A stretch of 64,000 nt of DNA from Funiculus sociatus GB2-C1 (GCF_039962115.1 NZ_JAMPKJ010000016.1:35040-99039), one strand, 5' to 3'; positions 19,466-28,384 are shown, counted from the first letter of the stretch. Notes: generated by a model from the letters alone, not told the origin. Program-made: numbers and translations.

Positions 19466-19500
19466 CCACAGTCCCCAGCCCCTAATCCCCAGTCCCCAAC
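19466..19500. repeat. Short tandem heptamer (STRR) array
   Basis: Five heptamers in a row: CCACAGT, CCCCAGC, CCCTAAT, CCCCAGT, CCCCAAC. This is the STRR type known from filamentous cyanobacteria. It overlaps the 3' end of the potassium channel gene and supplies its stop codon. Confidence 0.75.
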
Positions 19501-20390
19501 CCCTCTGGAACCACATCGTGAAAACGGGTATAGTCAATCAAGCGTCGCCCATCCTGTCTCCTATCCGAAGTAAAGATATCCACAAAACGCATATTCCACA
19601 AAATTTCTTTATCCGAAAAAGAGTGGCGGGTATGGATATTTTGCGAAACTGTTTCATCTAGCCCGATTAGTGTAATCACAATGTCAGTTTCCGTCTGGGC
19701 AAGAGTTTCCAGCGTAGCCCCATAGAGGGGACTTGTCTCATCAATCGGGTGCATCACCGTCCACGACAGCGCGAAGATAGGCGTGTGGCTGCGAACCAGT
19801 TTCAAGTCGTAGAATCGGCGCATAAATTCGCCCTCGCGGTTGATTTCGTTCCGCACCATAGTCACGTTTATCTGGGCTTCTACAATAAAGTTACGACGCT
19901 GGTTGGCAGCCCGAAACATCAAAGTTGGTACGCCATCATAGCGACTAATAACTGCTACACGACTGAAAAGGACTCTAGCTGTCGGACGGGAGAACCGGGC
20001 GAACATCAGACCGCTACCCATAGCAATGCCCAAAAGTCCGACCAGTGATTCAATTGTGACTAAGAAATTTGCGTATAGCGTGCGCGGATACATTGCACCG
20101 TACCCGATGGAAGCCATTGTTTGAACGCTGAAAAAGAAGGCATCTTTAAAGGAACCAGGCTGTGCATTTTCTATGCCGTCGCCTCCCGCGAGATATGCGA
20201 TCGCAAACAGGGAGTTGGCGATCGCATACCCCAAAGCCAACAGCACGAAAAACCAAGGCCAGGAGATTGTGAGTATTAAATAATACAGGTCGCCCCAGCG
20301 AAATAGCGAGTCACCTCGCCCCACGACGTTAAACTGTCTATTCGTGCTTAAAAAGCGCTTAGACGAAGATGGACGTTGCCTTTTTGCCAT
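19482..20390 (-). CDS. Inward-rectifier-type potassium channel (KirBac)
   Basis: A 302-residue channel of typical KirBac layout: slide helix region (about 25-38, RWGDLYYLILTIS), membrane helix 1 (about 42-68), pore helix and selectivity filter TMASIGYGAMYP (about 91-102), membrane helix 2 (about 108-132), and a C-terminal immunoglobulin-like cytoplasmic domain (about 135-295). The filter keeps the GYG core. It would conduct potassium across the plasma membrane. The last residues (GLGTGD) come from the STRR heptamers. It is convergent with tolC. Confidence 0.92.
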   Translation of the reverse strand: MAKRQRPSSSKRFLSTNRQFNVVGRGDSLFRWGDLYYLILTISWPWFFVLLALGYAIANSLFAIAYLAGGDGIENAQPGSFKDAFFFSVQTMASIGYGAMYPRTLYANFLVTIESLVGLLGIAMGSGLMFARFSRPTARVLFSRVAVISRYDGVPTLMFRAANQRRNFIVEAQINVTMVRNEINREGEFMRRFYDLKLVRSHTPIFALSWTVMHPIDETSPLYGATLETLAQTETDIVITLIGLDETVSQNIHTRHSFSDKEILWNMRFVDIFTSDRRQDGRRLIDYTRFHDVVPEGLGTGD

Positions 20391-20487
20391 ACATTATTGT
20401 AGAAGAAAGCTAATTATAAAGTACGCCAAACTACAGTTTTACTTCCACTTTTTAATCGAGAGGACAAGCACAACTTTTACTCTCTAA

Positions 20488-20793
20488 TCATCGAGATTCT
20501 AGCTGATTTAGAGCCGTCATCACAGATTGATTTTCGCGCCCTCTTTCGATTAGAGAATATTCTACATGGGGAGGAACTTCTGCGTAAACTCGGCCTTGGA
20601 CTAAGCCAAACTCTTCTAGTTCTCTTAGCCGCATCAACAGCGTTTTGGTGCTAATTCCAGACACTTCTAGCAACTGGCGGCTACGGCGGACTGCAAACAA
20701 CTCTCGCAGAATCACAATAGCCCATTTACTGCCGATCAGGTCAAGAGTGAACTGAATCGGACTACCCTCTTTGCACTGGCTGATGTCCAACAT
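20488..20793 (-). CDS. HxlR-family transcriptional regulator
   Basis: A 101-residue winged-helix protein: GSKWAIVILRELF, RRSRQLLEVSGISTKTLLMRLRELEEFGLV, and the wing segment VYAEVPPHVEYSLIERG are the HxlR/MarR-like DNA-binding pattern. Cys7 before the first helix (ISQCKEGSPIQ) is where redox- or electrophile-sensing members carry their reactive cysteine. It is slightly shorter than most family members at the C-terminus. The universal stress gene is divergent from it, sharing a 277-base spacer, so it may control that gene or itself. Confidence 0.87.
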   Translation of the reverse strand: MLDISQCKEGSPIQFTLDLIGSKWAIVILRELFAVRRSRQLLEVSGISTKTLLMRLRELEEFGLVQGRVYAEVPPHVEYSLIERGRENQSVMTALNQLESR

Positions 20794-20998
20794 CTGAGGA
20801 TCCTAATATATCTGTGTACTTGTTTTCGGCAATTCCAATAAGAGAGGGATGTTAGAGTTAGCCGTCCTACACTATTCTTGATTTTTCTTAATAAAGAGCT
20901 GAATAGCTTGATTAGGGTCGATTTTTACTTTTGGTAAGTATAACGTACTTCCAGTAACTGAGTGTTTATTCAAAGGAGGAGAAGTAAGATAGAGTTAA

Positions 20999-21051
20999 GA
21001 GTTTAGAGTTGGGAATTAAGAACTCTAAATACTCCATTTTTAACTTTTTTC
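20999..21051 (+). promoter_or_regulatory. Hairpin with T runs in the leader of the universal stress gene
   Basis: GAGTTTAGAGTT (20999-21010) pairs with AACTCTAAATACTC (21021-21034), and T-rich stretches follow, 20 bases before the start codon. It could be an attenuator or simply a spacer palindrome. Confidence 0.35.
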
Positions 21052-21070
21052 AATTACCAAAGAGTTATAT

Positions 21071-21601
21071 ATGTTTTCCAAAATTTTAGTTGCAATGGAT
21101 AATTCTGCCAGCAGCCAAACTATCTTTGAGTCAGCTTTGGTTTTAGCGAAAGCTACCGAGGCTGAACTCATGCTACTGCACGTTCTTTCCCAAGAAGAAG
21201 AGGGTACGCCAATAAGCCCATTACTCTCCAGCTTAGACTACTACACACCTGTAAACGACGACATCATCCAGATTTACAAAAAGCAGTGGGAAACCTTTGA
21301 AAACCGAGGTTTAGATTTATTGCGATCGCGCACAGATGAAGCGGCTTCCGTGGGGGTAAAAACTGAATTCACCCAAACCCCAGGTAGTCCTGGTCGCACT
21401 ATTTGTGAACTGGCACAGAATTGGGATGCAGACCTCATTGTGATGGGACGGCGAGGACGCTCTGGCTTAAGTGAATTAATCCTGGGTAGCGTCAGTAACT
21501 ACGTTACTCATCACGCTCACTGCTCAGTCCTGACGGTGCAAGGAAAAGCTAATTCCTGCACAGAAGTTGCTCAGGAAAATCAAGAATTGTCAGTTTCTTG
21601 A
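21071..21601 (+). CDS. Universal stress protein (UspA family)
   Basis: 176 residues with the alpha/beta USP fold: opening FSKILVAMDNSASSQTIFESAL, and the ATP-binding motif GRRGRSGLSELILGSVSNYVTHHAHCSVLTV (pattern G-2x-G-9x-GS). So it is of the nucleotide-binding class. A loop of charged residues after the first strand (LSQEEEGTPISPL) is a common cyanobacterial variant. It is a single gene divergent from the HxlR regulator. A large inverted repeat lies downstream. Confidence 0.92.
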   Translation: MFSKILVAMDNSASSQTIFESALVLAKATEAELMLLHVLSQEEEGTPISPLLSSLDYYTPVNDDIIQIYKKQWETFENRGLDLLRSRTDEAASVGVKTEFTQTPGSPGRTICELAQNWDADLIVMGRRGRSGLSELILGSVSNYVTHHAHCSVLTVQGKANSCTEVAQENQELSVS

Positions 21602-21656
21602 AAGTAGATAAACCTAGTTGCTTTTTCAGGCACACAACTATAAATGAATGTCAAGA

Positions 21657-21734
21657 AACGCCAAGGTAAGCGCTGTCGTATCGCCAAGAAAATATAATTT
21701 TGACTTTGCGTTGCTTGGCGCTTACCTTGGCGTT
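21657..21734. terminator. Large inverted repeat between convergent genes
   Basis: AACGCCAAGGTAAGCGC (21657-21673) is exactly inverted at 21718-21734. It lies between the convergent universal stress gene and the next gene, so it is likely a two-way terminator or a REP element. Confidence 0.6.
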
Positions 21735-21759
21735 ACAAAATTACCTCTTTTCAATAACA

Positions 21760-22113
21760 TTAGCCAAACCAGTGAGAAGGTAAATATCTTGAATCAACTT
21801 CTTCAGGAATCTGGTGACTAACCGTATCTGAATTTTGTTCAAGGATATGGTGAATACCTTGGTGAATCAAACATTCTATTTCTGAGTGTTGCTCCAAGCA
21901 ACAGTTGACAAATTTTTGGTCTATTGCTGATTCACCCTCCTCAATGACTGCGTAGTTATTAGAGGTTCGGCTGAGAACATAGACAATTAATTTTTGACGC
22001 AATTCAGGAATAGAGAAAGCTTTTTGATAGGGATGATCGGTATAAGTCCCTAAAACTTTTTCAATTTCTTTAACTACCGCTGGTAAGGTTAGATTGGCAA
22101 TGGTTTTACTCAT
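21760..22113 (-). CDS. Hypothetical soluble protein
   Basis: A 117-residue protein without signal peptide or membrane helix. The N-terminal half (LPAVVKEIEKVLGTY, FSIPELRQKLIVYVLSR) reads as helices; CCLEQHSEIECLIHQGIHHILEQ follows. The first part recalls small cyanobacterial proteins of late-competence-like type, but the match is too weak to name. It is alone, with no gene for 368 bases upstream. Confidence 0.6.
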   Translation of the reverse strand: MSKTIANLTLPAVVKEIEKVLGTYTDHPYQKAFSIPELRQKLIVYVLSRTSNNYAVIEEGESAIDQKFVNCCLEQHSEIECLIHQGIHHILEQNSDTVSHQIPEEVDSRYLPSHWFG

Positions 22114-22481
22114 TCTCTAAACTCCTACAAATGAATAAACGGGTTTTGTTCTCAAGCAAATTAAAACGGGTATTTTCCAGAACAAACATGCAAGATGTGT
22201 TCTGGCTAGATTACCTAGCAGAAGCTTAAGTGCGATCGCTTATCCTAGACAAACCGTAATTGCCTTTATTGATGTTGCGTCTAATGGATAGGCATCGACT
22301 CCCTTAACCTCCAGTTTTGACACAATCATCAAAAAGATCCCAAAACTTCACAAAAGTTATGTAAACTGTTACAAAGCATCAACTTCTTCTAGCGAAAAAT
22401 TGTAAAGAAGCGAAGTTTTTTAGCTTAATTTAATGCTAATTCAAGCTAACACCTTGCAGACTAGCGATATGCCCACCTGTA
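22114..22481. other. Spacer, no gene seen
   Basis: Contains a stem at about 22169-22207 (CCAGAACA ... TGTTCTGG), one HIP1 site near 22233 and AT-rich DNA. No coding content found on either strand. Confidence 0.45.
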
Positions 22482-22946
22482 TTAGATATTCACAGGTTCT
22501 TGGTCGAATCTCCGCATTAACTCAACAAGAGCTTTTTTATCTGGCGGCTGTCCATCTTTGAGAAGTTCCGCCAAACCCTCGAAGTATTTCTCGCGAGATC
22601 CCGCCGGACAAAACATAATCAGCAGCTTCGCAGCTTGCGTTCCCCGATTGGCAAAGGCGTGAGGCGTACCGCGAGGGACTAGCACAAACGCCCCCGCCTG
22701 ACCTTGCACTGTCTGCTCCCCAACCAGAATTTCTACTTCGCCTTCTAAAACATAAAACATCTCCTCCATGTGCCGATGAAGATGTGGTTCGGGTGACGTT
22801 CCTCCAGGTGGTAGTGTCTGTTCAAACAGCCCCAAATGTCCGTCAGTATTTGTACCAACAGCTTTGAATGTCACTTGACTGTTGCCAATTGTGAGGTGAC
22901 TACCTTCTCCGGCCCCTAGCACAACCTCTTTGATAGGTAAAGACAT
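22482..22946 (-). CDS. Cupin-domain protein
   Basis: 154 residues from ATG 22946, which has GAGGA seven bases upstream; an ATG six codons earlier is less likely. It is a single conserved beta-barrel cupin: metal-binding motif 1 PEPHLHRHMEEMFYVLEGE (H-x-H...E) and motif 2 FVLVPRGTPHAFANRGTQA. The His/Glu set for a metal is complete. Function cannot be told; such proteins range from quercetinase-like to sugar-binding. It stands next to a DUF1349 gene in the same direction, 79 bases apart. Confidence 0.87.
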   Translation of the reverse strand: MSLPIKEVVLGAGEGSHLTIGNSQVTFKAVGTNTDGHLGLFEQTLPPGGTSPEPHLHRHMEEMFYVLEGEVEILVGEQTVQGQAGAFVLVPRGTPHAFANRGTQAAKLLIMFCPAGSREKYFEGLAELLKDGQPPDKKALVELMRRFDQEPVNI

Positions 22947-23024
22947 CTGATTTTCCTCATCCATGAATCGTCGCTATCATCAGCATAATCGGGTAAAAAA
23001 CTAAGATTTAATTTGCTTAAAATT

Positions 23025-23561
23025 CTACAATTTGCCTAGTTTAAAACCCTCAAATGTCGTTGTGAAACCTTCGCTTTCCGGCGACGCGCACATCAGCCCC
23101 ACACTCACTGTTTCTATTTCAGTTAGGTACGCCATCCTGAGCATAGTGTACTGCTCGCCATCAAGCGAATATTGCACCTCTACTGTTCCAGCTTTTCGCT
23201 TCAACCGCAGCCATATGGAGGCTGGGTTATGGGGCAAAGGTACTACAGACCAGTCGGAAAAATCTCGCGTGACAACAGCACTAACGTACTGTAAGCCGTC
23301 CACAAATTCAACGCCACATTTTAACCAAGTGGTTTCATCCAAGCGAACCATTAGCCCGGCTTGGTCGTACAGGACTTGATACTGTCCGGTAACTTTGACT
23401 TGGGCGGTGAAATCTCCCGTGACTTGTTGGTAATAAAAGTTTCCATTGTCGCGGATAAAGCCGTAATGAGTCTTGCGCCAAAAATCTGTTTCGGCTCCTG
23501 AAGTAACGGTGACAATACCTTCTTGTTCATTCCATGATGGCGGTTCGTTGTACCATTTCAT
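23025..23561 (-). CDS. DUF1349-domain protein (concanavalin-like fold)
   Basis: A 178-residue protein covering one DUF1349 domain: MKWYNEPPSWNEQEGIVTV, GNFYYQQVTGDFTAQVKV, YDQAGLMVRLDETTWLKCGVEF, and the end VGLMCASPESEGFTTTFEGF. The fold is a concanavalin-like beta sandwich known from YeaY/YuzA-type bacterial proteins, proposed to bind sugars. No signal peptide. It is transcribed together with the cupin gene and divergent from the metallophosphatase gene. Confidence 0.88.
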   Translation of the reverse strand: MKWYNEPPSWNEQEGIVTVTSGAETDFWRKTHYGFIRDNGNFYYQQVTGDFTAQVKVTGQYQVLYDQAGLMVRLDETTWLKCGVEFVDGLQYVSAVVTRDFSDWSVVPLPHNPASIWLRLKRKAGTVEVQYSLDGEQYTMLRMAYLTEIETVSVGLMCASPESEGFTTTFEGFKLGKL

Positions 23562-23677
23562 AGTTTCAATCTTTGTTTTGTTTCATTTTGCCAGATGCTG
23601 AATATAGAGAGTAGGCGGGTAAAATTGGCTAGTCTTGGGAATAGGCAATTTTAAAAAGGAATCTACGAGTATTAGTT

Positions 23678-25234
23678 ATGAAATTTGTGTCAGATCCGCC
23701 CATCGCCGTCAAAATCCGCAAGATGAAGGAAAGGGTGCGGTGGCGAGATTCAAGTATTGTTGAGCGGGGAATCGATCAAACCCGGATGGTTTTAGACGAT
23801 GGTGCGGACTCTCCAGAGTTCTCATTTTTGGTCGTGGGTGATAGCGGTTCTGGATCTCATCGGGGTCATAACCCCCAACGACAGATCGCAGAATTGATGG
23901 CGGAACATTGCCCTGAGAGCCGTTTCGTATTGCATACGGGCGACGTAATTTATCTGGTTGGCTCAAGCGAATTTTACCCGAAAAACTTTATTGAGCCTTA
24001 CCGAGATTTTCTGGTGGGCGGGGAGAAGCCAGAAAAGATTGCTTATGACCAGATGGTTTTTAATATGCCATTTTTGCCCGTGCCTGGGAACCACGATTAC
24101 TACGATCTGCCTCTTGTCTATGGATTGATTGCACAGACGACACTACCCCTGCGCCAGCTACTGAAGTCAAAATTGGATTTGGACGTTAGGTGGCACGGTT
24201 CGTATCAAGGTAATGCCTATGCACAGGCGTTCCTTGACTACTTGAAAGCGTTCAATAATCCGCAAGAGTTGCGCCGTCATTTGGATTGCCATTACACTGC
24301 CCAAACTGACACGGGGCGCTGTCTGCGTTATCAACCCGGAAGTTTTACCCGCTTACCTAATCGTTATTACACGTTCCGTAGTGGCGGGATTGATTTCTTC
24401 GCCCTTGACTCGAATACTTTTAACGATCCTGCGCCGCTTCCAGCGACAAAAGAGGGGAACGAGTATCGCCGCCAGTTGGAAAAGCGGCGGGATGAGTTGG
24501 AACAAGAAAAACAGCAAATCCTCGATACCGTAGCTAATTTAAACCCTGAGCAACCGGACGATGCCGAACAGCTTGATGACTTGCACGCCAAGTTGGAGCA
24601 AGTTGACGAGGTAAAAATAGACATTGACAAACAATTAGCATCCAACCAAACAACGGTTACTGACTCCGAACAATTGGATTGGCTTAAGCAAAGATTGATT
24701 GAATCTTGGAATACAGCCGAGGTGCGCGGACGTGTGATTTATTTCCACCATCCCCCCTATGTTACGGAGGCGACGAAGTGGTATCAAGCGCAAACTTTGG
24801 CGATTCGCCATCGAATCCGCTTGGTACTTGATGGGGTGTTTGATGCAGTGGGAAAGCAGGCGGAGGGTCGTCCGATTGTGGATCTGGTTTTGAATGGTCA
24901 CGCTCACTGTTTGGAATATCTTCGCACGGGCGAGACGGGACACGCTGACTCTAACAGCAATTGGATTGTCTGTGGTGGTAGCGGTTACAGTCTCCGCCGC
25001 CAGAGGATTGAGGGGCCGGAATTGATGGAGACTTTTGGGGAGACTCGCCAAGTTGCGCGATCGCATCTTTTTGTCGGTCGCAATGGTCAAGGTTCGCAAA
25101 AGCGACGACCATACTCATTTTTGCGGATCGATGTCCTAGACGGTTGCCCACCTAAGTTTGTCGTCCGACCGTTTATCGCTGAGCGATTTAAGCGACAGTG
25201 GAACAATAGCGGCTTGGAACCTTTTGCGATTTGA
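23678..25234 (+). CDS. Calcineurin-like metallophosphoesterase with internal coiled coil
   Basis: 518 residues. Metal-binding motifs in order: VVGDSGSG (about 52-59), HTGDVIY (about 87-93), GNHDYY (about 138-143), YFHHPPYV (about 350-357) and NGHAHCLE (about 407-414). These are the full set of a purple-acid-phosphatase-like dinuclear centre. Between GNHD and the FHH motif lies an inserted charged helix (about 262-330: KRRDELEQEKQQIL ... LHAKLEQVDEVKIDIDKQL), which reads as a coiled coil. No signal peptide. The substrate could be a phosphoprotein or nucleotide; the sequence does not decide. The gene ends at a good terminator. Confidence 0.88.
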   Translation: MKFVSDPPIAVKIRKMKERVRWRDSSIVERGIDQTRMVLDDGADSPEFSFLVVGDSGSGSHRGHNPQRQIAELMAEHCPESRFVLHTGDVIYLVGSSEFYPKNFIEPYRDFLVGGEKPEKIAYDQMVFNMPFLPVPGNHDYYDLPLVYGLIAQTTLPLRQLLKSKLDLDVRWHGSYQGNAYAQAFLDYLKAFNNPQELRRHLDCHYTAQTDTGRCLRYQPGSFTRLPNRYYTFRSGGIDFFALDSNTFNDPAPLPATKEGNEYRRQLEKRRDELEQEKQQILDTVANLNPEQPDDAEQLDDLHAKLEQVDEVKIDIDKQLASNQTTVTDSEQLDWLKQRLIESWNTAEVRGRVIYFHHPPYVTEATKWYQAQTLAIRHRIRLVLDGVFDAVGKQAEGRPIVDLVLNGHAHCLEYLRTGETGHADSNSNWIVCGGSGYSLRRQRIEGPELMETFGETRQVARSHLFVGRNGQGSQKRRPYSFLRIDVLDGCPPKFVVRPFIAERFKRQWNNSGLEPFAI

Positions 25235-25258
25235 AGTTTTGAAGCCAGTAGTACGGGT

Positions 25259-25293
25259 AAAAGGCAAAAAGGAGTTTTTGCCTTTTGCTTTTT
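25259..25293 (+). terminator. Terminator after the metallophosphatase gene
   Basis: AAAAGGCAAAAA-GGAG-TTTTTGCCTTTT followed by GCTTTTTC: a stem with T run on the plus strand. The neighbouring minus gene ends within 20 bases. Confidence 0.65.
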
Positions 25294-25308
25294 CAGCCGA
25301 TGGAAAAA

Positions 25309-26193
25309 CTATTCGCGAGGTTTTAGCTGGCAATGATTGCAAAAGACATACCAGCTTTCACGCTCTTTAAACATCACGCCATCAAGTTTGATAAAGAAAT
25401 GATCATTCTCTTTTAGCCAAACTAAAACTGGTAGCTCCTTACCTACTTTTAGCCATACCTTTTCCTCGTCTGATAAGGCCACTACTTTTTCGGGTTTCAG
25501 CTTTAGAAAAGCCCCCGGCTCATTGACGATCAATAAAGTGGATTTGTCGCCCTTTTCCTCTGACTTGTTTTCTTCTGGCTTCTTATCAGCTTTTGTAGCG
25601 TCAATTTCCGGATTTTCTGATATTAAAAGTTTCAACAAAGCTGCGGCACCTATCTGAGCAGAAACGGCTCGGCTATCCCATTTCCCATCTGCGGTGTACT
25701 TCCCTTTTTTGTAGTGATTAGTTGTTGACCATAGGTAAGGGGTGAGAACTTCTGGATGATACAATCTATAGCCAAAACCGTTGTATGATTCTAATCTCCA
25801 AAGTTGTGCTGCCAGACTCCAATCTTTGGCTTGGTCGAATTCCTTGAATTTTAGAGCATCAATAGCGCTTTCTTCCCAACTGTATCCAACATTCCATCCT
25901 AATTTAGGCGGATTAATCGGTCTACCAGGGGGGACTTTCACGGTGCGCTTTTGGAGAGAGTCACCGTTATGCAAATGTCCCTTAAAATTGAGGGAACATT
26001 CCATATTGTGGATGACTGCAACAAAATACCACGGCACTCCAATTTGTTGCTGCACAGCTTCATAGCGATCGCGTGTAGCCCGGATTTTTTCCGCTACCTC
26101 TTTAACACTCTTCAAAAACTCCGGTTTTATTTCACAGCTATCCCAAAGTTTCTGATACTCATCTTTTAAATCGCTAAGGCGAGTAGATGGCAT
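25309..26193 (-). CDS. Lysozyme-like protein (COG5526 type)
   Basis: 294 residues. The N-terminal domain (about 1-190) has IGVPWYFVAVIHNMECSLNF followed by HLHNGDSLQKRTVKVPPGRP and YSWEESAIDALKF, the pattern of predicted 'lysozyme family' proteins, where the Glu in HNME would be catalytic. Then a charged linker (DKKPEENKSEEKGDK) and a C-terminal domain (about 225-294) of beta strands that could bind the cell wall. No signal peptide, so export is unclear; phage-type lysozymes also lack one. No phage gene is near. The substrate would be peptidoglycan by family. Confidence 0.68.
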   Translation of the reverse strand: MPSTRLSDLKDEYQKLWDSCEIKPEFLKSVKEVAEKIRATRDRYEAVQQQIGVPWYFVAVIHNMECSLNFKGHLHNGDSLQKRTVKVPPGRPINPPKLGWNVGYSWEESAIDALKFKEFDQAKDWSLAAQLWRLESYNGFGYRLYHPEVLTPYLWSTTNHYKKGKYTADGKWDSRAVSAQIGAAALLKLLISENPEIDATKADKKPEENKSEEKGDKSTLLIVNEPGAFLKLKPEKVVALSDEEKVWLKVGKELPVLVWLKENDHFFIKLDGVMFKERESWYVFCNHCQLKPRE

Positions 26194-26363
26194 TTCTGTT
26201 GAACCTCCAAGAAATTAGTAGATGCACTTCCCCAAATTTTAGGTTAATTACCGGGCAGTCAATTTAACTTAATGCTCAATCTGGTGAGCATTGCATCCTC
26301 CTTTAATAGGAATAAATTGGCGTTTTAGCTTAAATTAGTCACCTTTCTATGCTAAAAAACCAC

Positions 26364-27338
26364 CTAGAGCCCTGCTATTATGGGGGCAAAATTGGGAGGA
26401 ACTAACTGACGCAGATGGAGTTCATCAACCACGGTGTCAAAAGAGTAGCCTTGCTTCATGCGTGAACTAATTTCTTGAACTTCAGCCCAGGTTAAACCGC
26501 TTTCTACATAGGCTTTCGCTATCGCAATGAGCAAGTCTAGATGGTCGTTTCCCTCAGCTTTTGTCATCATATTGTGGGGAACATCCAGAACTCGGTCAAA
26601 GGAGTGATACCAAGTAAAGGGTTGATACTTGAGTGCGGCTTCAAATAAAGCTTCATGCTCCTCTTTACCGACAGCGCGATCGCTTTCACTCGATATAATA
26701 AACATCGGCGCAGCCAAACTTTCTTCAGCACGTGCCAGAATGTCTTGTCCCATGTCTAAAAAAACGCGCAAACATGGCATCAGAAAGCCAGGATAGCCAA
26801 AACTGGCTAATCCTGGTTCAGTTCGCCACTTAAAGTAGATATTAAAGATTTCCACAAATAAATCTACCACTTTATTGCTGCCGCTCAAATAAGGCGCAAA
26901 TAGCAAAGCCCGATTAATTTGTGCATTACGTTCTAGTGCTAGCCAAGCCGCCAATGTGCTGCCCCCAGATAGTCCCCCCACAATCACTTTCGTCCCCAAA
27001 GGTTGTACAATGTCTAGCCAGCGAAGACCAAACTCTTGATAAACTTGTTGATTTTCTGGCAGCGGAGGGGGGTTGTCTGCATCCCATTCCCCGGCAATAC
27101 CATGCCCTGGCAACAAAGGAATTAAAACGTTGTAGCCAGCTTTAAAAAAAGCTTCTCCTATAGGTACAAACTGCTCTGGGGAGGCAGTAAACCCATGAAA
27201 GAAGAGACATACCTTCTCGGTAGGTTTTTGGTGAAGAAGAAACCGAGAGCGACAGCCTTCATCCATTAGGGGCAGTGCATCTTCATGCGCTTTTGTTTCT
27301 CGAATGATTGCTGATGTTAGGCTGAAATAGTTGGGCAT
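26364..27338 (-). CDS. Alpha/beta-hydrolase (esterase/lipase type)
   Basis: 324 residues with the alpha/beta fold: oxyanion strand VCLFFHGFTASPEQF (HG), nucleophile elbow GGLSGGSTLAAWLAL with Ser as nucleophile, acid residue probably in SSESDRAVG, and His in a late loop (VPHNMM). The fold resembles carboxylesterases and monoacylglycerol lipases. It has no signal peptide. About 60 C-terminal residues beyond the core are helical. Likely a cytoplasmic esterase of unknown substrate. It is divergent from the cyAbrB gene. Confidence 0.87.
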   Translation of the reverse strand: MPNYFSLTSAIIRETKAHEDALPLMDEGCRSRFLLHQKPTEKVCLFFHGFTASPEQFVPIGEAFFKAGYNVLIPLLPGHGIAGEWDADNPPPLPENQQVYQEFGLRWLDIVQPLGTKVIVGGLSGGSTLAAWLALERNAQINRALLFAPYLSGSNKVVDLFVEIFNIYFKWRTEPGLASFGYPGFLMPCLRVFLDMGQDILARAEESLAAPMFIISSESDRAVGKEEHEALFEAALKYQPFTWYHSFDRVLDVPHNMMTKAEGNDHLDLLIAIAKAYVESGLTWAEVQEISSRMKQGYSFDTVVDELHLRQLVPPNFAPIIAGL

Positions 27339-27728
27339 ATAGAGGTTGTTTCCCGCTACGAGATAACTAAGCTGTTACACATCTTTATTGTCATATTACT
27401 TAATCCTGTTTTTGCGAATATACTTCTTGTGGGGCAGACTAGAAGCCTGCAATTAGTGTATGGCAGGCTTTTAGTCTGCCGTAAGTATCTTCCCTGGGAA
27501 CTACAAATTTGATGGGGAAAGCTTCACCCTTCCCCGATGTAGCAGGTGGCGTTGCATTCAAAGACAAAAATTAGAGTTGATCCTGATTAATTGCCGCCCG
27601 AATACTTAGTCATCGCCAGAGGGGTAATCATGCGATCGCGTTTTTACCATAAGAATAAATTTACTTGTTTATAGAAGTTTTTTGTGCAAGATGTTATTGT
27701 AATTAACAAGGAAACCATTAGAGCTAAT
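27339..27728. promoter_or_regulatory. Divergent spacer upstream of the hydrolase and cyAbrB genes
   Basis: 390 bases that must carry two promoters. A strong palindrome (GGCAGACTAGAAGCCTGC / GGCAGGCTTTTAGTCTGCC) occupies 27433-27480, and a HIP1 site lies near 27633. Confidence 0.4.
27433..27480. repeat. Palindromic repeat (AGACTAGAAGCCTGC type)
   Basis: An 18-base stem with one mismatch and an 11-base loop. The sequence type is common in cyanobacterial spacers. Confidence 0.6.
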
Positions 27729-28124
27729 ATGGACAAAAAGAAAAAACCAGAGCCTTTAACAGGAGAGGCGCTGATCAAAAAAGTCAAAGAAATAGGCTCT
27801 TTGAGCAAAGAAGAAAAGGCTAGAGCCTGCGGATACTACACTGTCACAAAAGGTGGTGTGGAGCGCGTGAACATGATGAAATTCCTAAACGCTCTCATAG
27901 ATGCTGAGGGAATTGAATTAGATGGTAAACAAGAAGGTACAGGACGCGGCGGACGTAGCGCCAGCTACCGGATATCGGTGCAGTCCAACGGCAATTTGCT
28001 AATAGGCTCGGCTTATACTAAGCAAATGGGACTTCAAGCCGGGGATGAGTTTGAAATCTCTCTAGGACGCAAGCATATCAAGCTGCAACAAGTTGATGCA
28101 GAAGAACTGCCAACGTCTGCTTAA
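27729..28124 (+). CDS. cyAbrB-type transcriptional regulator
   Basis: 131 residues from ATG 27729. The N-terminal part (EPLTGEALIKKVKEIGSLSKEEKARACGYYTV) and the C-terminal AbrB-like swapped-hairpin DNA-binding part (ASYRISVQSNGNLLIGSAYTKQMGLQAGDEFEISL) form the pattern found only in cyanobacteria. Unlike Bacillus AbrB the DNA-binding half is at the C-terminus. Known members act on nitrogen and carbon metabolism genes and cell division. A frame extension of 15 codons to 27684 (GTG) is not needed. An inverted repeat terminator follows. Confidence 0.93.
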   Translation: MDKKKKPEPLTGEALIKKVKEIGSLSKEEKARACGYYTVTKGGVERVNMMKFLNALIDAEGIELDGKQEGTGRGGRSASYRISVQSNGNLLIGSAYTKQMGLQAGDEFEISLGRKHIKLQQVDAEELPTSA

Positions 28125-28228
28125 ACATGTGGCTTTGTCCGCAATAGCAGGCTAGAAGGATTCTTCAGGCTTGGTAGCGCGATCGCTCCAACCACAACCA
28201 AGGTAGAAATCTAGAGAGCCATCCACTT

Positions 28229-28269
28229 CCAAGAAGCCTTGAGCAACTACAAAGCTTAAGGCTTCTTGG
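28229..28269 (+). terminator. Terminator after cyAbrB
   Basis: CCAAGAAGCCTT (28229-28240) is exactly inverted at 28258-28269, with a T-rich region a little downstream. Confidence 0.55.
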
Positions 28270-28384
28270 TTGATATTAAGATATTTTGATTGGGGTATTT
28301 TAACTGCTCGAAGGCCCAGTTGGGTTATCCTGGGTTGAGACAGGAGGACTGCTGAGGAGTAAGAAAGCAGAAATCCAAAATCGA

